Source: Terfezia claveryi
Taxonomy: Eukaryota > Ascomycota > Pezizomycetes > Pezizales > Pezizaceae
NCBI GenBank assembly: GCA_015179025.1
Contig: WHUX01000007.1
Coordinates: forward strand, 742,044-806,043
Length of the DNA: 64,000 bases
Direction of reading: 5' to 3'
Notes under the pieces: model-generated
What the model was told of the DNA's origin: nothing
The model's database searches: none
The model's input: the letters and a program-made list of their open reading frames with translations, nothing else
Shown here: positions 1-11,529 of the stretch, piece by piece
Position numbering within the stretch: the stretch's first letter is position 1
Layout of the letters: each line of letters begins with the position of its first letter
Made by a program: the position numbers and the translations under genes

Positions 1-161
1 ACTTGTGTTGGAAAGGTTGGAGGCCTGACCGAACAGTTATTTATTATTGTGTGGTATCAACAAATCTTATCAGTATAATAACATATATTTAAAAACAACA
101 CCTTGCGACAAGGTAAAACTTTAATATTTAAGAGTAGGACTCTCTTTTTTGAGGGAGCCAT
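1..161 (+). other. 3' internal tail of an LTR element entering from the left
   Basis: This AT-rich stretch precedes an LTR that starts TGTAAGG at 162. A purine-rich run (GAGGGAGCC) just before the LTR resembles the polypurine tract in front of the G2b 3' LTR at 63928. I infer that it is the last 160 bp of a plus-strand G2-type element whose body lies outside the window. No coding sequence was recognised. Confidence 0.5.
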
Positions 162-810
162 GTAAGGAAGTCACATTCCATTTCCCAATAAAATGTAACT
201 CCCGTTACATACCAACTTTTAACCTAGTGGAATAAGATATTATCAGGCCGCCAGCGTCGGCCGGCAGATGATAATAAAGGTATAGTAACTCATGTATTTT
301 ATTATAGTAATGAGAGTGACCATTGGAAGGGTCATGCGATACTTGTAGTTCTATTTCCTAGTAGTTTCTGGAAGTTTCTATCATGTTGATTTCAAATCAT
401 GTAATGGGTCAGATGATGGCGCACTGCCTTAGTACTGCCCCAACACTGCTCCAACACTGCCCCACTCCGGGCAGTATATAGTCCCATGAATTCCCTTTGT
501 TGGAGGAGCGTAGAAGTCAGTTCAAGCCAGTGATAGAGACAGAAACAGAGTAGTAGATATCTACCAATAATAAAGTATTGAGCTATTATATTCTGGGCCC
601 GTTTGGGCCCATCTCCCTCTATGTTTCAATAACAAGTTATAGGCCGGTCGGGCCTACCTTTTACAACTAGAGCGACAATAGAATATATACAGCAAGATAT
701 ACTTAAACAGAAGCTATAGGTTCCGTGCACCTATAGTTTGCTGTAATAAACTCTAGTACTGCCGCCCGGCAGTAGAGAGTTGGTTATGAAGCACGCCGCC
801 TTACTTTACA
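162..810 (+). repeat. G2-type LTR, probably 3' LTR of an element to the left
   Basis: It begins TGTAAGGAAG and ends CTTTACA, the same ends as the G2 LTRs at 57094 and 21952, and its length (649 bp) matches theirs (640-644 bp). The stretch around 380-440 is close to 57360-57420 of the G2b LTR, while the rest is diverged. It interrupts a G1 LTR, which resumes at TTAAACAATGG (811). Confidence 0.75.
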
Positions 811-1116
811 TTAAACAATGGTCATGTGGCCATAGTAATGAGTCACACGCCTTAAACGATGGTCATGTGACCATAGTAATGAGTCACACACCTTAAACAG
901 AGGTCACGCGGCCATAATGAGGGTGTCTTTATATGGCAAGTGCCATGGAACTTCCCATGGCAAATTCCGCGTGCTATGGATGCTTATAAAGCAATAGGAG
1001 GTGGTAGAAGGCTAGTCCTTCAACCGAGAGCTTAGTTACATAACATAGTAGTAATATAGGAAATACAAAAGTATATAATCAATTATATAAGCAATGAAAC
1101 AACGTTCTCCATTACA
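811..1116 (-). repeat. G1 LTR remnant (3' LTR side of G1-A)
   Basis: The sequence matches the outer part of the other G1 LTRs: 41-bp GGTCATGTGGCC repeat units, then the GCCATGGAACTTCCCATGGC region, ending CTCCATTACA. Only about 306 bp is present because the G2-type LTR at 162-810 is inserted in it. The remaining part of this LTR should lie left of the window beyond that element. Confidence 0.85.
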
Positions 1117-1267
1117 CTTCCCCACATAGAAGGATTTACTATCCTTACTTCTTTCGCTCTGCCATATTAGTTTCCATACGTACTAAGATTTGATGCATTG
1201 TTAATACATGAGCATTAACATGAATATCCTTAGTGTTTCCTTGACTCATGATTCTATCTCATTCTTG

Positions 1268-1705
1268 TTAGATGAGAGCTCGGGTCTCATCTCTAGTTCG
1301 TGGTCCTTGTTTTCCTTTAGTTCTTCGACGTCTCTTGAATGTATCTTCCATACTTCCGGTTGTCCAGAAGTCTTGAAGAATTTCGGTGGTGATATCCTTG
1401 GCATTTACCCAGGAATCATATTTAGGAGGGTATCCTAGCCATCTGACCTTATATTGTCTTTCTCCAGTTTGAGGAGCTGTTCTAAATTCTAATATCTTTT
1501 CAACTTCATAACGATCTTCTTGAATTGGTCCTGGTTCCTGACATTGTTTGTGAGGGAACTGGGTAGGATTGTTTTTATAGTAAGGTTTGAGTTTGCTAAT
1601 ATGAAAAGAATTATATATGAGGTGGAGATCAGGTTGACTAGATAGGTCTAGGCTATAGTTATTACGTTTCTGATTACTAGAAATAATGGAAAATGGGCTA
1701 GCCAT
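1268..1705 (-). pseudogene. G1-A integrase C-terminus with chromodomain
   Basis: This 145-residue open frame is the 3' end of the pol gene of G1-A. The first ~40 residues are the integrase C-terminal region with a typical HISKLKPY segment. A chromodomain follows from about residue 60 to 115, starting DRYEVEKILEFR and containing KVRWLGYPPKYDSWV. Chromodomains on gypsy integrases (chromoviruses) tether integration to modified chromatin. The tail is basic and rich in arginine and lysine. The frame is separated from the upstream integrase by stops and small indels, so this copy is not functional as read. Confidence 0.85.
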
Positions 1706-1764
1706 TTTGGTTTGAGTATTGGTGAGACATTCGATAGGTTGATATTTTCTGAGGAAAGCATAAC

Positions 1765-3228
1765 TTATTGTCCGACTGAATATTTGGCTGTATTAGGTAG
1801 TCGTTTGTTCGCTTGAGATGCTTGAGTCTTCTTAGCGTCATATAGGTTTTTAGACGTTACCTCATGACGTTCATTTGCTGGTACATATGCATTAATGGGG
1901 TATGGAAGTATCGATATGCCAAGATGTGCATTAAATCCAAATAGTGTGGAAAAGGGACTATTCTGTCTAGCAGCATTATACCTAGAGTTGAGTTTCAACT
2001 GTATCTCTGGTAGTTTCTATAGTCAATCAAATCCTTCAATTTTACAGGCTCTTGCTACTTGTAGAATTTCTTTGTTCACAATTTCCAATTGTCCATCTGC
2101 ATGTAGATGACATGCAGTAGACGATTCCAACTTGATTCCTTTATTCCTAGCCCAATCTTGAAAGTGCGTTGACATAAAAAGAGTGTCGCGGTCAAAAACA
2201 ATACAGAAAGGGTATCCCATAGTTGGGACTACATGAGTATCAAAGGTAGCAGTATATTGTTCTGCTGTGAAATTATCTGAGACAGAAATAAGAAACTTGA
2301 ATCCTGATTGTCTATCAACAATCATCCAAAGTCGTAAAATACAAACTACATGATCTTCTTCAACAGGAATATTCGGGTACAAAATTAAACACTTAGTAAA
2401 CATAGGTACTAACTTAAGAAAATCCATCGATATGTCAGTCCATGGCCTACTTGGTACATGTAATGGGGTTACGAGTCCAAGTGGCGCCTTGTTGGAATAC
2501 TTTGTCCGTTGACAAGTATCACAACTTCTGATATAGTCCTTAGTTGGTTCTGCAAAGGACTGGCAATCATATCGGTCAGTAAGATATTTCATCGTTTTTT
2601 CAATGCCATCATGAGCAGTTGCTACATGTGCATCTTTAATAACCAATTCGAGATAGTTCTTACCTTCGATGTTAAAGGTAGAGGGCAAGACTAGTCTCCA
2701 TTGTCCTTGTCGGTTCTTGACATACAAAAATCCATCTTTTATTCTATGATCCTTACAGTTCACAAAGGTATCATAGTAGTTCTTCCAGATAGGACATACT
2801 CTCATGCGCGATTGATATGCAGCTTTCATACCTGTTCTTTGGTCAAGCCAGTGTGTGATGAAGTAGTCCTTGTCATCTTCCCATCTGTCGCTGATGTGTT
2901 TCTCTTCAATGAGCTTGTTGAGTATTGCTTCGATCCTCATATTAAAGTCATTGATGGTGGGTTTCTTCTCCTTGCATGTAGAAGCATTATGTACTGAGAA
3001 CTTACAGAAATCACAACGCTGTCTGGAGGTCTTGGTGTCTTGAATGAAAGAGGGTGAATCTTCGTCAATAGCTACACTCTTTTTAGAACGAGTAGTGACG
3101 GCGGCGGTGTTGATTGGAATTGCGTTACTGCTACTAGCAGTTGCAGCTAGTTGTTGAGGTGCATTCCATGCTTGTTGTGGGGCAACAGGAGTATTCATGA
3201 TCTCCTGTTCCATTTGTCGGTTGGTCAT
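1765..3228 (-). pseudogene. G1-A integrase
   Basis: Two frames (2023-3228 and 1765-1998) cover the integrase. It has the H-H-C-C zinc-binding N-domain (DAHVATAHDG, then SCDTCQRTKYSNKA). A D,D-E catalytic core follows, with the first Asp in the RPWTDISMDFL segment, the second in IVFDRDTLFMSTHF and the Glu in ADGQLEIVNKE. The enzyme would insert the cDNA into chromosomal DNA. Upstream, in the same frame, is an additional CCHC knuckle (CDFCKFSVHNASTC) that belongs to the linker described separately. Changes relative to G1-B and D (for example HLHADGQL for HPRADGQS) show decay. Confidence 0.88.
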
Positions 3229-4108
3229 CTGTTCGGTGGGGTTACTGAAATGAATGCTGGGTTGGAGAGTAGGTCATGTCGGCTTGTTGGTAATCCATCT
3301 TTTTGCCCATTCTCCGATTTCCTGGATAGCTTCTTCGCGGCTGAGAGCTTGTGGAGGTGGATAAACTGGCGTTTGTTGAACTGGTGCTAGTTCCTTTTGA
3401 GGCTCATTTGCGGATACGAGGTGCGCAATACGAGTCGTAAGGAATTCCTTCTCCTTCTTAAGAACTGAGGCTGTCAGGTCACAGTTCAAACTACCATGTC
3501 CGTGGTGGTTGCAGATTGTACATGTTTCGATGGTGAACATGCGGTTGTTCATGGCGTGGGAGCTGCCGTGAACTGGACAGTAAAAATCACGGCAAAAGGA
3601 CCAGTGCATTCTTTTGTGTTGTTGCCAATTGCTATAAGCCAGGTCAATAGCAATTTCTTCGCTTCTTCAGAAGCGAGGGTATTTTGTTGTGCGTTTTCAG
3701 AAGATGGAGGCCTATATCTTAGTCTAAGAACTGTTAAGGGTTTGTTCTTGTTTATATTGGGTACACGATCATACCCGCTGAAAACTTCTTCTGGTATAGT
3801 AGACAGAGTCTCGTCGTCTGAGGACTCTTCTTCATTCATCATGTCATATTCGCTTTCTTCATCCTGGATGCCCTCGAAGTATGGACAGAAGATATGGTGT
3901 CCAAGTTCTTCGGCTCTTCCACTACATTTGTTGAAGTTGTAGTCGATATGCTTAAAATTGATAGCTCTGCGAGAAACCATATTGTTCTGAGTAGAGGTTT
4001 CTGGTGAGTGGAAAGTTCTTAAAGCGTTGATAGAGATGTTGTGGTTGTAGGTATGATTAGGAGGATCGATGCTGTTAGAGATATAATCGTCCTCGGTGGT
4101 GGGAGTGT
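3229..4108 (-). pseudogene. G1-A zinc-knuckle linker between RNase H and integrase
   Basis: A long region of about 1.4 kb (including the part in the integrase frame) separates RNase H from the integrase zinc domain. Frames at 3274-3609 and 3549-4108 carry an acidic stretch (EEESSDDETLS) and a Cys/His cluster. In G1-A one motif reads CTICNHHGHGSLNC, a canonical CX2CX4HX4C knuckle. Just before it is a CX2HX3HX4 motif whose last Cys is Arg in this copy but Cys in G1-B. Typical gypsy elements have only a short spacer here. The role is unknown. A frameshift near 3600 breaks this copy. Confidence 0.7.
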
Positions 4109-4580
4109 CCAAGTATTTATGCTTCCTTGATAGAGCGTCTGCTATCAAATTTTCCTTTCCTGCGGTATGCTGTATATCTCTATCAAATTCCATTAGGTAA
4201 TCTTGCCATCGCCTCAATTTCTGGCTTGCAGGCGTTTGAGTATGAAAGGTTACTAATGGTTTGTGGTCTGTAAGGATAGTGAACTTGTGACCTCTTAATT
4301 GTGCTTCAAAAAATTTTAATGAGTCAATAATCACTAATAATTCCTTTTGAAAGGTAGGATAATTGAGTTGTGCTGGATTAAATTTTCTAGAGTAGAAGCA
4401 TGATGGTCTGATGTGCGTCAACGGTCCTTGACCTATCCAAGATCCTAGTCCTATATCACTAGCATCACAGACTAAATATTTGGGTTCAGTAGATTCATTA
4501 TTCTAGGGTTTTAAAATACATGGGGAATTCATGAGTTCCTTAAGTTTGTCAAACACTGCATTATAAGTATCTGTCCATTC
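4109..4580 (-). pseudogene. G1-A RNase H
   Basis: The frame shows the retroelement RNase H pattern: a first Asp in LVCDASDIGLG, the segment SRKFNPAQLNYPTFQKELL containing the catalytic Glu, TILTDHKPL containing the next Asp, and GKENLIADALSR at the C-terminal end. The domain degrades the RNA strand of the RNA-DNA hybrid during reverse transcription. A TAG at about 4503 separates it from the reverse transcriptase frame. Confidence 0.85.
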
Positions 4581-5636
4581 CTATTTTTTTGTTTCTCCTT
4601 GCAGTTCTGACAGGGTGCTCGCATACGATGCCAAGTCAGGAATAAATCTGCTGAGATAATTAACGATTCCAAGGAATCCTCTAAGATCCTTTTTCCTTGT
4701 AGGAGTTGGAAATGTTAATATAGTAGTCCTCTTCTTCGGGTCTACATGTAATCCATCTAATGTTAAAACGTGTCCTAAAATTTTCAATCTTGGAGTAAAG
4801 AACTGGCATTTGCTTTCTTTGAGATAAAATTTCTTGTCCTGTAGACATTGAAGTACTTTCTTCAATAATTCTACATGTTCTTCATACGTTTTGGAGAATA
4901 TAATAATATCATCAATATAGATGATTAAATTTTTATAGACCATGTCCTTAAAAATTTCATGCATAACACGAACCATAGTAGCAGGTGCGTTACGATCCTC
5001 TCGTTGCATAACTCTACTTCTGAAATATCCCATGTGACATAAAAAGATAGAGTGTTGCTCAGATTCTTTATTGTTCCTGATATTAAAAAATCCGTCGGCT
5101 AAGTCGAGCTTAGTCCAAATGGGATTCTCCACTACTAGTTCAATTGCTTCATTAATATCTGGCAATGGGGTGTGATCCGGTTCGACAGCTAAATTGCGGT
5201 CTCCACAGTCATTGACATGTAGGGCTTCTTCCGGTTTATCTCGTTTAGGGATAGTGAACATGACTACAGCATTTGTGTCATTTTCTACTCTATATATGCG
5301 ACCTGATGCTTCTTCTTTGACTAATTTGTCATAGATTTGTTGTCTAAATCGATGTCCTGAGGGTCGCCATTTTGGTATCCAAGTAGCTCCTGCTTTTGGT
5401 TTGATAAAGTGATTAATTTTTCTTAGTGGCGGTAATTTCCGTGGAATTGTCTTGGGAAATAATAAGGGAAACTCTATTACAGGGTTGAATTGTTTCTGTA
5501 CCATAGAAACAGCTGTCACGAGTTCTCTTTCTGAATCAGTTTCTTCCGCGTCACTAATATTTTCCCAATTATCTGGTTCACTATAATCTGTGACTGATTC
5601 ACAGCTGACCTGTGTATACGCTGATCTTATATCCAT
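4581..5636 (-). pseudogene. G1-A reverse transcriptase
   Basis: This 351-residue frame is a Ty3/gypsy reverse transcriptase. Recognisable parts are the fingers/palm entry (GRIYRVENDTNAVVMFTIPK), LDLADGFFNIR, the catalytic YIDD box (codons at 4908-4919) and the thumb ending in LRGFLGIVNYLSRFIPDL. It copies element RNA into cDNA in cytoplasmic particles. Relative to a full-length element it lacks no obvious block, but it is not joined to the protease or RNase H frames, so the polyprotein is broken. Confidence 0.9.
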
Positions 5637-5658
5637 TCACCATGGTTCTAGATCCCTT

Positions 5659-6516
5659 CTATACACTTAGCTGGAATCGTGGAATGTTTTCCGGTTGGAT
5701 AGTAACTGGTTCCTGATGGGCAGGAATTATGGCTCGCACTTTGTTGAGAGCAGGTTCTCCTAGTATCATGTCCCATCCGGTCAAATGAGCTACATAGAAC
5801 GTTCGTTCTTCTACATAACCTATCCAATCAAGTTTGATAGTACAAGCTTTGTCTATCGTTCCTTTTGAGCATTTAATTGTAGTGCTTAACGATTTTTTCT
5901 CAATACTTCTAGTCGGTATTTTGTATAGGTGTACAAATTGAGAATTAATTAAGTCTCCTCCCTTTGTTTGGAGATCAATTAAAGCTAGTGCAGGGTGTTC
6001 GTTAGCTCTAACGAATACCTTGCTAAAATCTGGTACCTGTCTTAACAAGGGTCGTTTCTTGATTTTATCCTTGTTGTTTTTATTCTTGGTGGCTATCGGT
6101 ATAGCTAAATCTTCTGCGGCTGTACGCATGGGTACCATATTTTTTCGTTTCCTACAGTCCTTGTAGGAGTGTCCAGGGTTCCAACACCATAGACATTTCT
6201 TGTCTCTAATTGATTGCATCTTCGTCTTCTGATGCAATTTTTTTGTGATGGTGTCCCAATCTGAGTCCTTCCGATTTTCTGTGTTGGGTTTGGTGTTGGG
6301 ATTGCTGCTAGGATTAAATCCTGTTTTTTGTCGTTGATTATGGTCCCTGCGTGGACCGTGACTTCGATTTTCATTCCGAGAGTGTTGTCGTCGGGATGTG
6401 TTTGTTGTGGATGGTGGGGCAATATCCTTCTTGGAAGCTTCATATGACTCCGCTTGATACACGAGCTGATCATATGACCATTCTTCTTTGATTAAAGGAA
6501 TTAATGTAGCTGACAT
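5659..6516 (-). pseudogene. G1-A gag C-terminus and protease
   Basis: The first part continues gag and holds a CCHC knuckle (CLWCWNPGHSYKDC), expected to bind RNA in the nucleocapsid. It is followed by an aspartic-protease region: ALIDLQTKGGDLI, then an Ile/Lys-rich middle and WDMILGEPALNKVRA. The active site departs from the usual D-T/S-G: the Asp is followed by L-Q-T-K-G-G. This form is shared by G1-B and D, so it is a family trait. The frame is 285 residues long. Confidence 0.8.
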
Positions 6517-7786
6517 ATATGGCGGCAGGTGATTAAGAAACTTTCTTCTTTTTACTTCCTACAATATTGATTGTTTGCCATCCTTGTCAATTAATTTAAT
6601 TTGCATTTCAGTGAGCCAGTTGGCGAACTGTTTGATTCCCATGCGACGTCCGTCCTTGTATGGTGTGGCTGTCTCCCATCGTTTCCACAAAATGTCCTTA
6701 CTAGTAGAGGGTATCAGAAAATCCCTTAGCGCTAGTATGAAACCAAAGAATGTCGCATTCTTTCCTTTTTCTCTTAGGAATTGATTATAAGTAGTGAGTG
6801 TGTTTCCTTCCATTCTGAATCCAACAATTTCCAAAGTTGAAGCGCCTTCTAAATCTATTCTTTTAAGAACAAACCAACATTGCATTGCTGTGGCCCAAGA
6901 GTCAAAATATTGTGAGTCTTGCCATTTTTTGTCTTCTCCTCTTAATTTTTCTGACATATCAATCTTTATTCCTTTTAAAGCATTCGTTGCTTTATGGTTA
7001 CCCATTGTAACCATTCGATGGTGTCCCAATCTGAGTCCTTCCGATTTTCTGTGTTGGGTTTGGTGTTGGGATTGCTGCTAGGATTAAATCCTGTTTTTTG
7101 TCGTTGATTTTGGTCCCTGCGTGGACCGTGACTACGATTTTCATTCCGAGGGTGTTGTCGTCGGGATGTATTTGTTGTGGATGGTGGGGCAATATCCTTT
7201 TTGGAAGCTTCATATGACTCCGCTTGATGTACGAGCTAATCATATGACTATTCTTCTTTGATTAAAGGAATTAATGTAGCTGACATGTATGGCGGCAGGT
7301 GATTAAGAAACTTTCTTCTTTTTACTTCCTGCGATATTGATTGTTTGCCATCCTTGTCAATCAATTTGATTTGCATTTCAGTAAGCCAGTTGGCAAACTG
7401 TTTGATTCCCATGTGACGTCCGTCCTTGTATAGTGTGGCTGTCTCCCATCGTTTCCACAAAATGTCCTTACTAGTAGAGGGTATCAGAAAATCCCTTAGC
7501 GCTAGTATGAATCCAAAGAATGTTGCATTCTTTTCTTTTCCTCTTAGGAATTGATTATAAGTAGTGAGCGCACACCCTTCCATTCTGAATCCAACAATTT
7601 CCAGAGCTGAAGTGCCTTCTAAATCTATTCTTTTGAGAACAAACCAACGTTGCATTGCTGTGGCCCAAGAGTCAAAATATTGTGAGTCTTGCCATTTTTT
7701 GTCTTCTTCTCTTAATTTTTCTGGCATATCAATCTTTATTCCTTTTAAAGCATTCATTGCTTTGTGGTTACCCGTTGTAACCATTC
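6247..7786 (-). repeat. 770-bp tandem duplication inside G1-A gag
   Basis: Positions 6247-7016 and 7017-7786 are two closely similar 770-bp units in direct orientation. Both start at GATGGTGTCCCAATC and run to GTAACCATTC. Each contains the gag segment around WATAMQ, the ANWLTEMQ region and the start of the nucleocapsid. G1-B and G1-D have one copy, so the duplication is specific to G1-A. Frames at 6559-7029 and 6998-7243 are the second-copy fragments. It makes G1-A gag unusable. Confidence 0.9.
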
Positions 7787-8672
7787 CTGTTGTAGATTCC
7801 CATTGCTGGTGTTCAACTGATTTTCCTCGTTTGGGTTTTCTTTTAAGAGTTTGACTTGCAACTGACGATGCCTTATCAGAGTCCGAGCTATCATCTCCGC
7901 TATCATCGGGGTCTCGTCCTCCTCCTTGCGTTTTCTGCTGCTGTTGGTCTAGTCCTGTATCTAGATCATCATCGTCTTCTGGTAATTCTATATCTTCTGG
8001 TGGTTGGTCTTTATCGTCTGGTTCTTTGGCTAACCCAGTCCTCCTTTCTGGTGTCTTAGGTGCTCGACCTTTGCCTTTCGATTGATCTTTTGGTGTTCTA
8101 AGGAACGCTCCTGGAAGTTCTTTGCTAGGATTGAAAAAATCCTCCGCGGTATGTGCTGATTCTTCTAGATGAGTGCCGCTCATCATAAATGCCATTATTT
8201 CTTCCCAGTTATATATTACCCAATTCGGTTTCCTTAAAAGCGGAACAACAGGTTTCCTTAATTCTTTACTTAAAAATGCGTTCATTTCTAAGTCTTCTTC
8301 TTTGAATGGGTAAGGTGTTAGCCATAAGTAGTGTTTTGCTACGGCTTCCATTAAGAGTCGAGTATCATCAGGATGATACTGTTGGGCATGTCCCATTGAG
8401 CGAGTATATTTCAAAATCTCCTCAATTGTTGGAAGATGTCTATTCCAAAATTCTTCTGGTGCGAGAGGTAACGCCATACTAAAATATAGTTTGGTTCCTG
8501 CTCCACTTGGTTCTCCTAATTCTATATCCATGGGCAGATTTATTTCTCCTTCTGTGTTAGGAATTATAAATCTGGTCTTTCTGGGAGTTTCTTCTACTAA
8601 TTTCTTAATATCTTCGGGTAACATAGTTAACCGTCTCGACCTCTTAGTCTTCTTACTAAGTTCAGATGCCAT
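7248..8672 (-). pseudogene. G1-A gag (474-residue frame)
   Basis: This is the longest gag frame in the window. It begins MASELSKKTKRSRR, has an N-terminal domain of about 150 residues, a hydrophilic acidic middle (EDIELPEDDDDLD, then Asp/Ser-rich), and a capsid-like part from about residue 300 (KWQDSQYFDSWATAMQRW, then IKQFANWLTEMQIKL). Gag would form the particle. The frame ends where the 770-bp duplication begins to disturb it. The start ATG is ATA in G1-C and G1-D, so the natural start may be the next Met (MLPEDIKKL). Confidence 0.82.
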
Positions 8673-9496
8673 TATGTCTGATTTCGTCGTCTGTCCGCAA
8701 CCAAATACAGCTGGTTATGCGATACGATCGTCGAGTTACTTTTCTTCTTTGGCACCTTTCTGTGCTGATGGTGTGGTGGCTGATGATCCTTATGATCTCC
8801 GTTCGACTGACGGTTCTGTTGGCTCAGTGGCTCACGAGGCTGGTGAGGCTGGATGTCAGGATCCTGATGTTTCTTATGGTCCTGGTTTTTCTTCGTCTAC
8901 TGGTCTAGAATCTGTTCTAGTTCTTCCGGCAAGAGTGTCACGTTTTCTAATTGGTGTGTTAGGTAGACGTTGGGGGCGCAGAGGTATTGGTAGAGATGTC
9001 TGGGCCTAAGGAAGGTTCTGATGGAGGTAATTCTTTTCTGGAGGAAATGGCTGCATGGAGGCAGCGAGATTTGAGCCTTGGATTGTGACGCTTGGTTGTT
9101 TAGACCAATTATTCCTGGGACCTGGGGGGCCGGTTTTTCAATGGTGTACTGGATTTACAGGTACAGATGTAATGGCGGTTGCCAGGAGTGCAAGATGAGT
9201 TGTCGATTTATTGGGAAAAGTGTTGTGAACGAGGGTGGGATTGTTTAATGTGGGATACCACTGCCCGTTAGAGCTCTGCTTAGCTTGCTTCTAAGTCTTT
9301 TGTTGATTACTGCAGTTGAGAGTCTGATGTCTCGTTTGTTGGATTTTTGTTGGCTAGCTAGTTAATAATGATATCGATTTTATATGTGCGCTTGGGTGTC
9401 GAATTGTATACACTTGCGTGAGTGTAATAAAGGTATCCGAAGGTTGATCAGGCCTTGGATTTAAGAGTAAAGATTAGGTAAGTGAGTTAAAAAAAA
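8673..9496 (-). other. G1-A 5' leader with hydrophilic upstream frame
   Basis: This 824-bp region lies between the 5' LTR and gag. On the minus strand a Gln/His/Asn/Lys-rich frame of about 75 codons runs to a TAA that overlaps the gag start as TAATG at about 8669-8673. An additional frame precedes it beyond a TAG that is also present in G1-C and G1-D. Next to the LTR is a T-rich run followed by AACTCACTTACC. No TGG-type tRNA primer site is visible there, so the priming mode is unclear. Confidence 0.5.
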
Positions 9497-10215
9497 TGTA
9501 ATGAATGGTACTAGACAGTATTCATTCGGTACCGTTTATACAATCTATATCCGTAGGCACGGACGTTTGTGTATTTCGGTTCTGCTGAGGTAAGACCTCA
9601 GAAGGGTAGGGAGATTACTATGTGGGATGTTCCCAAGGGAACAGTAATTAACTGGTGTAATCTATCTTATATGATTTGTGCTATCTAAGCTATATGATCT
9701 TGATCTGATCGGAATATAGGCTTGCTTGCTCTGAAGGCTTGCTTGGTTGCTTCTTGTGTTTCTTCTGTGGATTCCAGAGGGAATCCAGCGGCCTATTTAT
9801 ACTCCTCTGAGATCTGATGACTAAGGAAATAAATACAATAAAGGGTGGCACACCAGAAGGTAGTGCGCTGTACAAAAGGGGTCATGTGGCCATAGTAATG
9901 AGTCACACGCCATAAACGATGGTCATGTGGCATAGTAATGAGTCACACGCCATAAACGATGTATGTGGCCATAGTAATGAGTCACACGCCTTAAACAGAG
10001 GTCACGCGGCCATAATGAGGGTGTCTTCATATGGCAAGTGCCATGGAACTTCCCATGGTAGATTCCGCGTGCTATGGACGCTTATAAAGCAATAGGAGGT
10101 GGTAGAAGGCTAGTCCTTCAACCGAGAGGCTTAGTTACATAACATAGTAGTAATATAGGAAATACAAAAGTATATAATCAATTATATAAGCAATGAGATA
10201 ACGTTCTCCATTACA
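9497..10215 (-). repeat. G1-A 5' LTR
   Basis: The 719-bp LTR is bounded by TGTAATGAAT and CTCCATTACA. It carries three 41-bp GGTCATGTGGCCATAG units and, on the minus strand, a TATAAATA box. Its outer end (10215) abuts G1-B gag directly, with no recognisable target duplication. Confidence 0.9.
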
Positions 10216-11529
10216 AAGGATCTTACACTTTAAGGAAACCGAATTGGTATAATACTGGAAAATATAGCATTCATGATGAGCGATCATCTAGAAGATCAGA
10301 CATACGGAGATTTTTCAATCCTAGCAAAAACTTCCAGGAGCATTCCTAAGAAACAAAGATCAATCGAAAGGCAAAGGTCGAGCACCTGAGACACCAGAAA
10401 GGAGGACTGGGTCAGCCAAAGAACCAGACAACAAAGACCAACCACCAGAAGATATAGAATTACCAGAAGACGATGATGATCTAGATACAGGACTAGACTA
10501 ACAGAAGCAGAAAACACAAGGAGGAGGACGAGACCCCGATGATAGCGGAGATGATAGCTCGGACTCTGATAAGGCATCGTCAGTTGCAAGTCAAACTCTT
10601 AAAAGAAAACCCAAACGAGGAAAATTAGTTGAATACCAGCAATAGGAATCTATAACAGGAATGGTTACAATGGGTAACCATAAAGCAACGAATGCTTTAA
10701 AAGGAATAAAGATTGATATGTCAGAAAAATTAAGAGGAGAAGACAAAAAATGGCAAGACTCCAATATTTTGACTCTTGGGCCACAGCAATGCAACGTTGG
10801 TTTGTTCTAAAGAATAGATTTAGAAGGCGCTTCAACTTTGGAAATTGTTGGATTCAGAATGGAAGGAACACACTCACTACTTATAATCAATTCCTAAGAG
10901 AAAAAGGAAAGAATGCGACATTCTTTGGTTTATACTAGTGCTAAGGGATTTTCTGATACCCTCTACTAGTAAGGACATTTTGTGGAAACGATGGGAGACA
11001 GCCACACCATACAAGGACGGACGTCGCATGGGAATCAAACAGTTCGCCAACTGGCTCACTGAAATGCAAATTAAATTAATTGACAAGGATGGCAAACAAT
11101 CAATATTGTAGGAAGTAAAAAGAAGAAAGTTTCTTAATCACCTGCCGCCATATATGTCAGCTACATTAATTCCTTTAATCAAAGAAGAATGGTCATATGA
11201 TCAGCTCGTGTATCAAGCGGAGTCATATGAAGCTTCCAAGAAGGATATTGCCCCACCATCCACAACAAAACATCCCGACGACAACACTCTCGGAATGAAA
11301 ATCGAAGTCACGGTCCACACAGGGACCATAATCAACGACAAAAAACAGGATTTAATCCTAGCAGCAATCCCAACACCAAACCCAACACAGAAAATGGAAG
11401 GACTCAGATTGGGACACCATCACAAAAAAATTGCATCAGAAGACGAAGATGCAATTAATTAGAGACAAGAAATGTCTATAGTGTTGGAACCCTGGACACT
11501 CCTACAAGGACTGTAGGAAACGAAAAAAT
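10216..11529 (+). pseudogene. G1-B gag, lacking the N-terminal third
   Basis: Gag of a plus-strand G1 copy starts abruptly in the middle of the N-domain, beside the outer end of the G1-A LTR. Recognisable pieces are the acidic middle (10400-10560), WATAMQRWF (10768-10800), the 10990-11140 capsid stretch, the frame 11154-11462, and a nucleocapsid knuckle at about 11470-11515 in which the second position after the first Cys is a TAG. Several stops and indels break it. The missing N-terminal part is what G1-C retains. Confidence 0.8.

Noticed and set aside
8491..9009. 172-codon frame on the plus strand of the G1-A leader
   Set aside because: It is antisense to gag and leader, and related frames in G1-C and G1-D are truncated differently; shadow frame.
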